Below are positions 1 to 8,015 of a stretch of 27,760 bases of DNA, piece after piece. Location: the NCBI GenBank assembly GCA_905214195.1, contig CAJMLH010000026.1, positions 1 through 27,760 of the forward strand, given 5' to 3'. Every line of letters starts with the position of its first letter. Within the stretch, counting starts at the first letter, position 1. This DNA comes from an uncultured bacterium. GTDB taxonomy: Bacteria > Bacillota > Clostridia > Peptostreptococcales > Anaerovoracaceae. Both the position numbers and the translations under genes were made by a program. Below the pieces are notes generated by a model. The model was not told the DNA's origin. It saw only the letters and a program-made list of their open reading frames with translations, and searched no databases.

Positions 1-1125
1 CTATCGCCCCTCATTTCTATTTTATCTTGTTTGTACCCCTTGTACACCGATGTTTTTGATGTTGAAATAAAAAGTGACAGCCGAGATAAAACTTATACAT
101 ATACTATTGAAAACGAAACCCTTAAGTCGAGACTGCAAATAGTTAAAAAGGATGAAGAAAGTGGGAAGGTCATTCCAAGAAAAGGTGCTGCATATGAGCT
201 TACTAATGTTACAACAGGAAAGCAGATTATCGGGCCCGGAGAAAAGGGGTATTTTGTAACTGACGAAAATGGATATATAGACATTGATATGCATCTTTAC
301 TATGGAAGATATCTTCTAACTGAAAGAAAAGCTCCAAAGGGGTATGTTCTTGGCAAGCCTGTAGAATTTATTGTTGATGGAAGTAAAGAGAAGATAATTA
401 TCGAACAATTTGACAAAGCCCAGAAAGGGATTATAAAAATTAAAAAGACCGGTGAGGTTTTAAGCAGTATTGAAAAACATGGGGATTTGTATACGCCTAT
501 ATATAAAGACGGTCCGCTTTCAGGAGTTAAGTTTGAAGTAAGAGCAGCAGAAGATATAGTTACACCGGATGGAACCGTAAGAGCGAAGAAAGGGGATATA
601 GTCGATATGCTGACCACAAAGAATGGGGAAGCCAAAACGAAAGAACTTTACTTGGGAGAATACGAAGTGATTGAGAAAAAAACTATAAACGGTTTTATTC
701 CCGACACAAAACCAAGAAAAATTTTATTGAGTTACGAAGGACAGGAAATCGAAGTAACAGAGGAGGCTGTCTCTTTTAAAAACAAAAGAAATAAGGCAAA
801 AATAAGTCTTAAAAAATTTATGGAAGAAGACAGGATTTTTGGGATTAACAGTGATGACACTTATAAAAAGATTAAGTTCGGCCTATTTGCAGACAAGGAG
901 ATAACAGCAGCAGACGGAAGCAAAATGCCTAAAGGGGGATTGATTGAAAGAATAGGAATAACTCCGATAGAGAATCAATCTACAGAAGATAAAGGCGGAA
1001 AATTATATGAGGGAGTTTTCAAAAAGGATATTCCTCTTGGACACTATTATGTACAGGAGATTGAGACTGCTGATGGATATATTTTGGATGATAGAATATA
1101 TAAGGTGGATTTTTTACAAGAATGA
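1..1125 (+). pseudogene. SpaA/Cna-B-type surface protein fragment
   Basis: The reading frame is open from the window edge, and no ATG with a ribosome site is visible, so the 5' part lies outside or is lost. About three prealbumin-like SpaA/Cna-B repeats can be seen. They begin near nt 136 (LQIVKKDEESGK), nt 430 (IIKIKKTGEV) and nt 800 (KISLKKFMEE). Each contains the typical lysine strand, a Y/F-E-V or Y-L-L-T-E strand and an alternating beta pattern. Such domains form stalks of Gram-positive adhesins or pilins, often with Lys-Asn isopeptide bonds. The C-terminus stops abruptly after YKVDFLQE, with no sortase motif, membrane segment or charged tail, so the product cannot be wall-anchored in the usual way. 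The first dozen codons (LSPLISILSCLYPLY) are hydrophobic and unlike the rest, suggesting a junction. It is most likely a remnant of a longer adhesin gene; a 5'-truncated but functional gene is less likely. Confidence 0.65.
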
Positions 1126-1169
1126 TAAGAAGAGCCGTGAGTAGGCATCTGACAAAACGGGGGTGAAAA

Positions 1170-1466
1170 ATGGTATATAAATCTAAAAAACACTTTACTA
1201 TAGATGAACTTGAATGTATTTTGGCAAATGAAAATGTAGTTGATATTCAGGTAAACATAAAGTATGCAGATAAGTTTAAGGAATCTTTTCTATTAAAAAT
1301 GGAGCAAGGAATGAAGCCCACAGGGATTTTCAGAGAGGCAGGTTTGCCTCCGGAACTTATAGGCAGAAAGAGAATAGAGAAAGCTACATATACATGGACA
1401 GGAAGAAGAAAACGAGCGGAAATTTCGCATAAAAACAAGACTTTACCGGGACAGAAGCAGCCGTAG
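1170..1466 (+). CDS. small HTH protein related to IS3-type OrfA
   Basis: A 98-residue product with a good ribosome site (GGGGGTG, 5 nt before the ATG). The core from FTIDELECIL to ELIGRKRIEKATYTW aligns by eye, without gaps of note, with the N-terminal reading frame of the decayed IS element at 21590-21810. Shared positions include FT at the start, IL, an I-x-Y before FK, IF-x-x-AG, P-x-x-LG/IG and RI. In that element the segment is the DNA-binding HTH that precedes the coiled coil. Here the coiled coil and transposase are absent and the tail (AEISHKNKTLPGQKQP) is basic and probably disordered. It may be a domesticated or stranded OrfA, or a member of the free-standing HTH protein family found in Clostridia. 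Its function is unknown. Confidence 0.6.
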   Translation: MVYKSKKHFTIDELECILANENVVDIQVNIKYADKFKESFLLKMEQGMKPTGIFREAGLPPELIGRKRIEKATYTWTGRRKRAEISHKNKTLPGQKQP

Positions 1467-1478
1467 GACTGTTTTTTT
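1458..1478 (+). terminator. weak intrinsic terminator after the HTH gene
   Basis: CAGCC and GGACTG can pair with one bulged A and a three-base loop, followed directly by seven T. The hairpin overlaps the TAG stop of the HTH gene. The stem is short, so the call rests mostly on the T run. Confidence 0.35.
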
Positions 1479-1745
1479 ATGTGAGTTACTTCTGGAAGTA
1501 AGAGGATAAAAGAAAAAGAGAAACGAATGCTCATTTCAGGCTTTATGACTGATAAAATGTACTTGTAAGAATTGCGGAAATAGTTTAAATTTATCATATA
1601 ATGTACTGCAATATAAGAATTATGCAGGAGGTGGAGGAAAAAGAAAGTTTGTTAACGAGGTCATTGTCTCTTGATACTCATGGTAAGAGTCTGAGTAGTT
1701 TGATTATGGATATGGAAATTTAAAGATATACGGAATGAATGTCAG
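1479..1745. other. intergenic stretch without a clear gene
   Basis: About 270 bases with no recognisable protein. It contains a near-palindrome TTACTTC-TG-GAAGTAA and one very short open frame (1622-1723, 33 codons) beside a purine-rich GGAGGTGGAGG stretch. I do not recognise the peptide, and no promoter is convincing. Confidence 0.4.
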
Positions 1746-1778
1746 ATGCCGCCTGAAACCAATTCAGGCGGCATTTTG
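1746..1778 (+). terminator. intrinsic terminator between converging genes
   Basis: A perfect 12-bp stem, ATGCCGCCTGAA paired with TTCAGGCGGCAT around a 5-base loop (ACCAA), followed by TTT. The T run lies on the plus side, so it should end transcripts coming from the left. Its strong stem may also stop read-through from the minus-strand gene that ends at 1798. Confidence 0.7.
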
Positions 1779-1797
1779 CCAATGCGAGATGAAATAA

Positions 1798-2889
1798 TCA
1801 AAAGAGTACTTCCTTAAGACCTTTTGAAGCACTTTCTACAAGGAGTTCCAGAGCCTTTGTAACTGCTTTTCTGCTTTCATCGTCAAGGGTTTTTAACGAC
1901 GAAACGAAGTTGATAAGGCGGACAACTCCGCTGCTGCTTATATCATTCATGGTACGAACACCATTTTGAGTAATCATTCTGTAAGTTGAATCTATAAAAG
2001 CTTCTCTTTCTTCGGGGGACATTTTCTTTATCCAGTCCTTAAGAGTAAAGTCCACGAATGTACTTTTAGTATCTACATTTTCAAGCTTTTTAAAGCTGTT
2101 CCTGTTTACTGACCATGAATATATGTTGTGTTGAAGCATGCCTGTTTTTCCTACGCTTTTTATTATAGCGTAAGGTTCTTCATGTTCAAGAAGCATTCCT
2201 ATTATTGAGGACTGTGGAACAAAGGTCAGTACACGATCTGCAATTGCTTTGTATTCATCTGTTTCTATGACTGCACTGTCAAAACCGGGACCGTCAAAAT
2301 TATATATGCCGTGTATGCGTTTTTGTGTTTCCTCACCTGAAAATGCTGCTGCAAATACTGCAAGATTTCCACCTTTTGAGTGCCCCCCTGCAACTAAATT
2401 ACCGGGTAGATATCCGGAGGCTTTTCTGATATATGATACTGCTGAGGCCTGAGAAGGAACGGGGCATTTGAAGCTCATGTTAAAGTCTTCTTTCCAGCCA
2501 AGCAGCGAACTGTCTGTTCCTCGATAAGCTATATACCACGAATTATCAGGGAGGCTTATTGTCATTGCTGAAAATTGCTTTTCTGCATCCTCATCCCATT
2601 CACTGACATAACCGCATATGGTCAAATCTGTAAAGCGTTTGCTTTGAGCAGCTTTTTTAAGAAGCGCCAAATCCGAATTTTTATCAGCTTTTTTCATAGC
2701 ATCTATTTTATTGAAAAATTTTTCAGCGGCTCTGCCTAAAGATATGCCTTTTTCAAAGTCATCACTTACGATATCATCAAACGGGATGTATGCCAACCTT
2801 GCTATGATTACGCTGTCAATTTCATTAAAAGGAGAGTAGTCAAAGGTAACATCTCCTCGCCAGTCGAGATAGGTCAGAATATTATTCAA
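1798..2889 (-). CDS. DUF2974 (Mbeg1-like) alpha/beta hydrolase
   Basis: The 363-residue product matches the DUF2974/Mbeg1-like family of lipase-fold proteins. The nucleophile elbow is GHSKGG at residues 169-174, making Ser171 the probable nucleophile. An AYRGTD strand at 121-126 corresponds to the oxyanion-side strand of class-3-lipase-like folds. YNFDGPGFD near residue 196 and His254 (LQHNIYSW) are candidates for the rest of the triad. No signal peptide or membrane segment is seen, so it should be cytoplasmic. The substrate is not known for this family, and lipase or esterase activity is only inferred from the fold. The start is supported by AGGAGG 9 nt upstream (read on the minus strand) and a promoter at 2977-3004. 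It is transcribed alone. Confidence 0.8.
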   Translation of the reverse strand: MNNILTYLDWRGDVTFDYSPFNEIDSVIIARLAYIPFDDIVSDDFEKGISLGRAAEKFFNKIDAMKKADKNSDLALLKKAAQSKRFTDLTICGYVSEWDEDAEKQFSAMTISLPDNSWYIAYRGTDSSLLGWKEDFNMSFKCPVPSQASAVSYIRKASGYLPGNLVAGGHSKGGNLAVFAAAFSGEETQKRIHGIYNFDGPGFDSAVIETDEYKAIADRVLTFVPQSSIIGMLLEHEEPYAIIKSVGKTGMLQHNIYSWSVNRNSFKKLENVDTKSTFVDFTLKDWIKKMSPEEREAFIDSTYRMITQNGVRTMNDISSSGVVRLINFVSSLKTLDDESRKAVTKALELLVESASKGLKEVLF

Positions 2890-2976
2890 TGTAAATACCT
2901 CCTGAGTTTAATTGCTTTTCAATGCAAGACAGTATTAAACAGATATTGCCGTATGAGGCATGAGTTTTGAAATTAT

Positions 2977-3004
2977 GGTATAATAATCTGACATCAATTG
3001 TCAA
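2977..3004 (-). promoter_or_regulatory. putative promoter of the DUF2974 hydrolase gene
   Basis: On the minus strand TTGACA (3004-2999) is followed after 16 bases by TATACC (2982-2977). The -35 is perfect and the -10 matches at four of six positions. It lies about 90 bases before the gene's ATG. Confidence 0.45.
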
Positions 3005-3039
3005 TGAAAATTAAAACAAGAGCTGATTTTTTTAGGGCA

Positions 3040-3069
3040 TTGACAAAAAATATACCGTAATGGTAAGAT
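3040..3069 (+). promoter_or_regulatory. promoter of the riboswitch-controlled operon
   Basis: TTGACA at 3040-3045 and TAAGAT at 3064-3069 with an 18-base spacer. TGG directly before the -10 gives an extended -10 element. Transcription would begin near 3076, about a dozen bases before the first riboswitch stem. Confidence 0.6.
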
Positions 3070-3084
3070 AGATATGAATTGAAT

Positions 3085-3250
3085 AAGAGCAAGACAAAAT
3101 GGAAGCTGGTGTAACATTCCGGCACTGTGTCTCAGCAACCGTGATATTTACGAAAGAGATTGGTATTAAATTGCAAGCCATTGGGAGTTTTCCTGAGAAG
3201 GCATCTTAAGTAGGTTATAAGAATTAAGTCGGTAGACCTGTCTTGCAGAT
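3085..3250 (+). ncRNA. cobalamin riboswitch
   Basis: The aptamer core is recognisable: GGAAGCTGGTG followed by AACATTCC and GGCACTGTG at 3101-3129, then AGCAACCGTGAT. The distal B12 box, AAGTCGGTAGACCTGTC, lies at 3226-3242, close to the family consensus (AAGCCAGGAGACCTGCC). Stem P1 closes the aptamer: GCAAGACA at 3089-3096 pairs perfectly with TGTCTTGC at 3239-3246. The family binds adenosylcobalamin or related cobalamins and normally shuts off expression when ligand is present. The terminator at 3343-3373 provides the output. It precedes genes for surface proteins and an ECF transporter, which fits B12 uptake. A covariance-model search would settle the exact limits. Confidence 0.87.
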
Positions 3251-3342
3251 ATTATCAAGTCTTCTGAGGTGAGACGATGATTTTAAAATTTCTTTATAAT
3301 TGCAAAAAACATGCATATTATATAGGGTTTCAAAATTTTCAG

Positions 3343-3373
3343 CATCTGCATAGGAAACTTGCAGATGTTTTTT
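3343..3373 (+). terminator. riboswitch attenuator terminator
   Basis: CATCTGCA (3343-3350) pairs perfectly with TGCAGATG (3360-3367), followed by six T. It sits between the aptamer and the first gene. The 5' arm (ATCTGCA) can instead pair with TGCAGAT at 3244-3250, the 3' edge of riboswitch stem P1. This gives a plausible antiterminator when ligand is absent. Confidence 0.8.
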
Positions 3374-3422
3374 ATTTCAGACAGACATTATTGATAGGAA
3401 GCAGAAAGAAAGGAAACAGAAA

Positions 3423-5726
3423 ATGGAGCAGAAAAAAACTAAACTGAAAAACCGTATTCTTGCTGTTGTACTTACTGCGGCAATGCTGTTTACAATGGCA
3501 CCTGCTTTTGCCATGGCAGGCGAGGCTACAGACCTTGAGTGGTACAATTTCAGAAACAATGCGGAGAATAACGGCGTTACAGACAAAGCTACGCCTAACA
3601 GTGCAGAAACGGCAACCCTCAAATGGGCGAAAAAATACGGAACAGGCTGGGGAGCAGCGCCAACAACTCCGCTTATTTTGGATGGACATGTTTATGTGGG
3701 AATGTCAAATAAAGTTGTTAAGATAGACAAAAACACGGGAGAAAAGGTTGCGGAAAGTGATGATATGGTTTCAACCGTCGGCTTTGCAATGAATCCTATA
3801 ACCTATGCAGACGGCAAATTGTTTGTTCAGGTAGGCAACGGTATTATTCAGGCAATAGATTACGAAACATTGAAATGCGTATGGTCCACTGAGAAGATAG
3901 GCGGACAGACTGTATCACCTATTTCGTATGCAAAGATAGACGGAAAAGGATATATATATACGGGAACATGGGGCAGCCCTTCTTATGATGGTGCATTCAT
4001 GTGTGTATCCACAGATGACAGTAATGTCAATGAGGATGGAATTAAGAAAGCAGAGTGGAAATTTGTACCGTCGGGTGGAACAGATAACTTCCAGAATATA
4101 GTATATGACGATACTCCAATAACATTTGATGAGGAAGTAAAAGCCGCCGTGGAAGCGGGCACAGCAAAGAAAAGAGGATTTTACTGGGCAGGAGCTTATG
4201 CATGTGAAAAATATGTAGCGGTAGGAAGCGATGACGGAGAAAGCGATTACGGCTCTCAGCCGGGAGACAGTTCTTTCTATATACTTAATCCAAAGACAGG
4301 AAAGATTATAGACAAAATAAGCGGAATTAAGGGAGACATAAGAACTTCTGTTGTCTGTGCCGACGGAGTCCTTTATTTCGCAAGCAGAGAGGGAGCAGTA
4401 TATAAAGTATCGGTAGATGAAGCAGGACATATCAAAGATTACAAGACTTTGGAAATGGGTGGAGCAATCACAGCTTCTCCTGTGGTATACAATGGCAGAC
4501 TTTATGTGGGAGTTGCAGGAAGCGGCGGACAGTTTAATCCGGATGGAGGTCATAAATTTGCAGTAGTCGATACAGATAGTATGACTAAGATATATGACCT
4601 GCCTATAAAGGGATATCCCCAAGCTTCAGCACTTCTTTCCACAGCATATGAAAACGAGGACTTTGACGGAGACGGCAAGGCAGATGGAAGAGTATATCTG
4701 TATTTTACATATAATTCAAGGCCGGGAGGAATCTATTACACTTATGACTCAAAGGAACAAGACAATGTTGCTACCGAAAGCGGAGAACTTTTCGTTCCGG
4801 AACAGGACATGCAGAACTATTGTCTGAGCACAATTTGTACAGATAATGACGGCACATTGTATTATAAGAATGACAGCTGCAATCTTATGGCCGTATCCAA
4901 CACTGTTGCATATCTTAGTGATATTAAGATAGAGGGAGCAAAATACTGGAACAGGGAATTTAAACCGGGAGTAACAGATTATGAAATCGTATTACCTGCC
5001 GGAACGGAAAAGGCTAAGATAAATCTTGAAATGCCGCTCAATGTAAATGCTGTAATAGATGGCAAGGCTTATGATGCTGCATCGGAAAATTATATCGAAC
5101 TTAAAGCCGGTAAGGCAGATGTAAAAGTTGAGGCAGTATCTGACAGCGGAGCGACCACATATAATCTAAGCATCAGATGTGAGAGCAGTGACAGTAGCTT
5201 GAAGAACTTGTTCATAAGTGGAAGCAATACTTTTGGAGAAGAAGAAATAGAACTTACACCAAAGTTCACAAGTGACAAAACTGAGTATAAGGCAGATGTA
5301 AAGAATATAGACAAAACTTTCTTTAACATTTGGCCGGAGCTTTCAGACAGCAAAGCATCAGTAAAGGTTTACGGAGCGGATAACATTAAGAGTGATACTC
5401 TTAATGAGGACGGAACTATCAATATTGCTTCAGACATTGACGGGCATGTTAGATATGCAGTTTATCCTGCTGACAGTAATAAAAATGCCAAGATAAGATT
5501 AGAAATCACTTCAGAAAGCGGTGAAAAAGTCACCAACTATGAAGTTACTTTGGTAAAAGAAAACATAGTTATCGAGGGAGGTAACAGCGGAAGCAGTGGT
5601 TCTTCCTCTGCACCTAAGACAGGAGACAATCACTTTGCGGCATTTTGGATATTGGCTGCAATTATCTCATGCGGTGGAGCGATGACTATTGTTTTAAAAA
5701 AGAGAAAGATGAAAGAATATAAATAA
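3423..5726 (+). CDS. secreted, wall-anchored PQQ-like beta-propeller protein with cadherin-like domains
   Basis: A 767-residue surface protein. Residues 1-32 are a signal peptide (basic start, hydrophobic core, AFA at 28-30). Residues ~35-495 form a beta-propeller with PQQ-like blades; repeated patterns include LDGHVYVGMSNKVVKID, ADGKLFVQVGNG and YNGRLYVGVAG. A DFDGDGKADG loop at 413-422 looks like a calcium site. Two cadherin-like beta-sandwich domains follow (~497-588 and ~592-710, start motifs LSDIKIEGA and LKNLFISG). The C-terminus has a Gly/Ser linker, APKTGD at 730-735 (an LPxTG-like sortase signal), a membrane segment at ~737-758 and a basic tail. It should be bound to the cell wall. 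It is the first gene after the cobalamin riboswitch, so it may capture or hand over corrinoid, but a binding function is inferred from context only. AAAGGA precedes the ATG. Confidence 0.85.
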   Translation: MEQKKTKLKNRILAVVLTAAMLFTMAPAFAMAGEATDLEWYNFRNNAENNGVTDKATPNSAETATLKWAKKYGTGWGAAPTTPLILDGHVYVGMSNKVVKIDKNTGEKVAESDDMVSTVGFAMNPITYADGKLFVQVGNGIIQAIDYETLKCVWSTEKIGGQTVSPISYAKIDGKGYIYTGTWGSPSYDGAFMCVSTDDSNVNEDGIKKAEWKFVPSGGTDNFQNIVYDDTPITFDEEVKAAVEAGTAKKRGFYWAGAYACEKYVAVGSDDGESDYGSQPGDSSFYILNPKTGKIIDKISGIKGDIRTSVVCADGVLYFASREGAVYKVSVDEAGHIKDYKTLEMGGAITASPVVYNGRLYVGVAGSGGQFNPDGGHKFAVVDTDSMTKIYDLPIKGYPQASALLSTAYENEDFDGDGKADGRVYLYFTYNSRPGGIYYTYDSKEQDNVATESGELFVPEQDMQNYCLSTICTDNDGTLYYKNDSCNLMAVSNTVAYLSDIKIEGAKYWNREFKPGVTDYEIVLPAGTEKAKINLEMPLNVNAVIDGKAYDAASENYIELKAGKADVKVEAVSDSGATTYNLSIRCESSDSSLKNLFISGSNTFGEEEIELTPKFTSDKTEYKADVKNIDKTFFNIWPELSDSKASVKVYGADNIKSDTLNEDGTINIASDIDGHVRYAVYPADSNKNAKIRLEITSESGEKVTNYEVTLVKENIVIEGGNSGSSGSSSAPKTGDNHFAAFWILAAIISCGGAMTIVLKKRKMKEYK

Positions 5727-5832
5727 AAAGGGATAGATTTTAATATATAAGTATGAATTCACTAAAGAGAGACAGTCATGGCTCTCTTTAGTGATGTTAT
5801 GTTATAAGTTTAGACTTTAGGTATTTTAACTG
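5727..5832 (+). other. intercistronic stem-loop within the B12 operon
   Basis: A perfect 13-bp stem at 5759-5771 and 5782-5794 (TCACTAAAGAGAG with CTCTCTTTAGTGA) around a 10-base loop. No T run follows, so it is not a standard terminator. It lies between the wall protein gene and the DUF4430 gene and could be a partial terminator, an RNA-processing site or a 3'-end stabiliser that sets unequal expression. Confidence 0.55.
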
Positions 5833-7104
5833 ATGCCGCAAAATGCTTTGGGAGCGAGTAAAGTGGAAAACAAAAAGAAGAAAAGAGTCCTTAACATTGT
5901 AATGATAGCCTTGATAATTGCGATTACCATAGGGGGAGTAGCTGCGGTAGGGCATGTTAAAGGCTGGTTTGCAGATGATAAAGAAAAAGAAGCTGTTGCA
6001 GTGAAAGTTACAGGTATAGTGAATATTCAGCGAGATGGCATTTCTTTTGAACTTAAAGAAGGTGCTTGTGTTGAAGATGATGATATTATATCGACCAATG
6101 ATGAGGCGGGAGTTATAATCGAAGCCGGAAGAAATACTTATGAATTTGCGGAAAAAACTTCTGCTGTGATAGAAAATAATAACGATAGATTCGGACTGGA
6201 AATAACCGGTGGAGAAATATTCGGAATTTTAAATGGGGATGATAAATCCGTAAACATCACTGCCCAAAATAAAAAGATAACATCTAAAGAGGGGGTATTT
6301 TCGGTAAATGTACATACCGGCTCTATGGGAATAAATGTATTTTCCGGTGAAGTTAAAGTCTTTGGAGATGAAAAAGAAATTGTTGCGAATTCAGGAGAAG
6401 CAGTCTCTATAATCGGTGATGATATTGAGGTTATGGAGCTTAAAGCATCTTCACTTAATAAGTTTAATATAGACAGGGCTATTGAAGCATCTAATGAGCA
6501 TAAACTTTGTTTCAGCAACGAAGAACTGAAAAAAGTTTTAGAAGACAGAGACAGGGAGTCTAATGCAAATTTACAGGAAAACGAAGAGGCACAAGGACAG
6601 GAGACTGACGAAAGTTCATCATCTAAACCGGGAAAAAATCCGGGAAACTCTTCATCACAAAGCAACGGAAACTCAGGAAATGTTTCGACAAATTACGATT
6701 ATAGCTGTACAATAGAAATAAGATGTGATACTATATTGAACAATATGGCCGATTTGAAACCGGGTAAAGCAGGTTATGTACCGTCAAACGGTATGGTTTT
6801 AAGGAAAATTAAAGTTGGATTCAACAGCGGTGAAACGGTGTTTGATGTTTTAAACAGAGTTTGCAAGGAAAAGGGAATTCAGATAGAATATTCATATTCA
6901 CCTATGTATGGCAATTCATATATAGAGGGGCTTAATCATATTTATGAATTCGACTGCGGTGAGCAATCCGGGTGGATGTATAAGGTAAATGGATGGTTTC
7001 CTAATTACGGATGTTCGTCTTATACATTGTCGGACGGCGATAATATAGTTTGGGCTTATACATGTAAAGGCCTGGGAGAAGACTTAGGGGCAAGTATAGG
7101 CTGA
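5833..7104 (+). CDS. membrane-anchored FecR-like and DUF4430 (transcobalamin C-terminal-like) protein
   Basis: The 423-residue frame can start at ATG 5833, but GTG 5863 has the better ribosome site (GGGAG, 8 nt upstream) and removes a leader without function; 413 residues would result. The protein has a basic N-terminus and one membrane segment (~18-45), no lipobox, then an extracellular FecR-like beta region (~57-200, with repeated G-E-V/I and I-x-A-x-x-G-E-A patterns). A Ser/Asn/Gly linker follows (~255-290), then a DUF4430 domain (~291-415) ending in SGWMYKVNGWFPNYG and SDGDNIVWAYTC. DUF4430 resembles the C-terminal beta domain of transcobalamin and intrinsic factor, which contacts cobalamin. 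Six cysteines and several tryptophans lie in this domain. Placed between a B12 riboswitch and an ECF transporter, it is a good candidate cobalamin-binding protein; binding itself is inferred. Confidence 0.82.
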   Translation: MPQNALGASKVENKKKKRVLNIVMIALIIAITIGGVAAVGHVKGWFADDKEKEAVAVKVTGIVNIQRDGISFELKEGACVEDDDIISTNDEAGVIIEAGRNTYEFAEKTSAVIENNNDRFGLEITGGEIFGILNGDDKSVNITAQNKKITSKEGVFSVNVHTGSMGINVFSGEVKVFGDEKEIVANSGEAVSIIGDDIEVMELKASSLNKFNIDRAIEASNEHKLCFSNEELKKVLEDRDRESNANLQENEEAQGQETDESSSSKPGKNPGNSSSQSNGNSGNVSTNYDYSCTIEIRCDTILNNMADLKPGKAGYVPSNGMVLRKIKVGFNSGETVFDVLNRVCKEKGIQIEYSYSPMYGNSYIEGLNHIYEFDCGEQSGWMYKVNGWFPNYGCSSYTLSDGDNIVWAYTCKGLGEDLGASIG

Positions 7105-7127
7105 TTGATTCAGGCAAGGAGCAGCAG

Positions 7128-8015
7128 ATGGAGAACAAGGACGCTTTTTCGGGATACAATCCCGTAGCTAATTTTATGTTTTTTATAGGAGCGGTGATAT
7201 TTGGGATGTTTTTTACTCAGCCCATGTTTTTGATAGCCTCATTGTTGCTGTCTTGTTCATATTACATCACTGTCAAGGGCAGAAGCGGGTGGAGATTCAT
7301 CGGAGGCATGATACCGGTGTTTCTTATCCTTTCAGTAGTAAGCCCATTGTTTAATCCCAACGGGGCAACTGTATTGTTTACATATTTTGGAGGAAGACAT
7401 TACACTCTTGAATCGCTTTATTACGGAATGATTTTGGCCGCAATGTTTGTTTCCGTAATGATATGGTTCGCTTCTTATAATATAGTTATGACCACAGACA
7501 AATTTTTGTATATTTTCGGAAGAACAGCACCGTCGGTTTCTCTGATTTTATCCATGATAATGAGGCTGATACCGGCATTTCAAAAGAAGATAATTCAGAT
7601 ATCATCAGTTAGAATGTGCATAGGTAAGTCGGGAGAGACAGGTAATAAGCATGAAAAGGCTGAAAACAGTATGACTGTAATTTCTGCTTTGACCGGATGG
7701 GCGCTGGAGGGTGGAATTATAACTGCAGACAGCATGAGAAGCCGTGGTTATGGAGCAGGAAGACGAAGCAGTTTTGCAATATACAGGCTTTCGTGGAGAG
7801 ATATTTTACTCGTTATAGCGATGATAGTTCTGATGTCGGCAATCATCTTTTGCGGAGTAATGGGAGGAATGAAATATATTCCGGGAGAATCAATTATGCT
7901 TAACACCGTTTATGCAAAAATGGGAATAGTGTTTTACATGATATTTTTGGCTATACCTACAGTTCTAAATATTACGGAGGCTATAACATGGCGCATTTTG
8001 AAATCAAGAATTTAA
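7128..8015 (+). CDS. ecfT: ECF transporter T component (first copy)
   Basis: A 295-residue polytopic membrane protein of the EcfT/CbiQ family, the scaffold that links the S component to the ATPases. Hydrophobic segments lie at ~12-45, ~58-75, ~97-120, ~135-150, ~225-247 and ~260-285. The ATPase-coupling motif A-x-x-M-x-x-R-G is ADSMRSRGYG at 200-209. The other Ala-Arg-Gly coupling motif typical of the family is not plain. AAGGAG lies 7 nt before the ATG. The 3' end overlaps the ATPase gene by 28 bases, showing translational coupling. A second EcfT occurs at 10355. Confidence 0.87.
   Translation: MENKDAFSGYNPVANFMFFIGAVIFGMFFTQPMFLIASLLLSCSYYITVKGRSGWRFIGGMIPVFLILSVVSPLFNPNGATVLFTYFGGRHYTLESLYYGMILAAMFVSVMIWFASYNIVMTTDKFLYIFGRTAPSVSLILSMIMRLIPAFQKKIIQISSVRMCIGKSGETGNKHEKAENSMTVISALTGWALEGGIITADSMRSRGYGAGRRSSFAIYRLSWRDILLVIAMIVLMSAIIFCGVMGGMKYIPGESIMLNTVYAKMGIVFYMIFLAIPTVLNITEAITWRILKSRI

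Noticed and set aside
3915..4622. Long open frame of 235 codons on the minus strand inside the propeller gene
   Set aside because: It is antisense to a clear secreted protein, has no ribosome site, and its composition (many Cys, Tyr, Ser) is that of a shadow frame.
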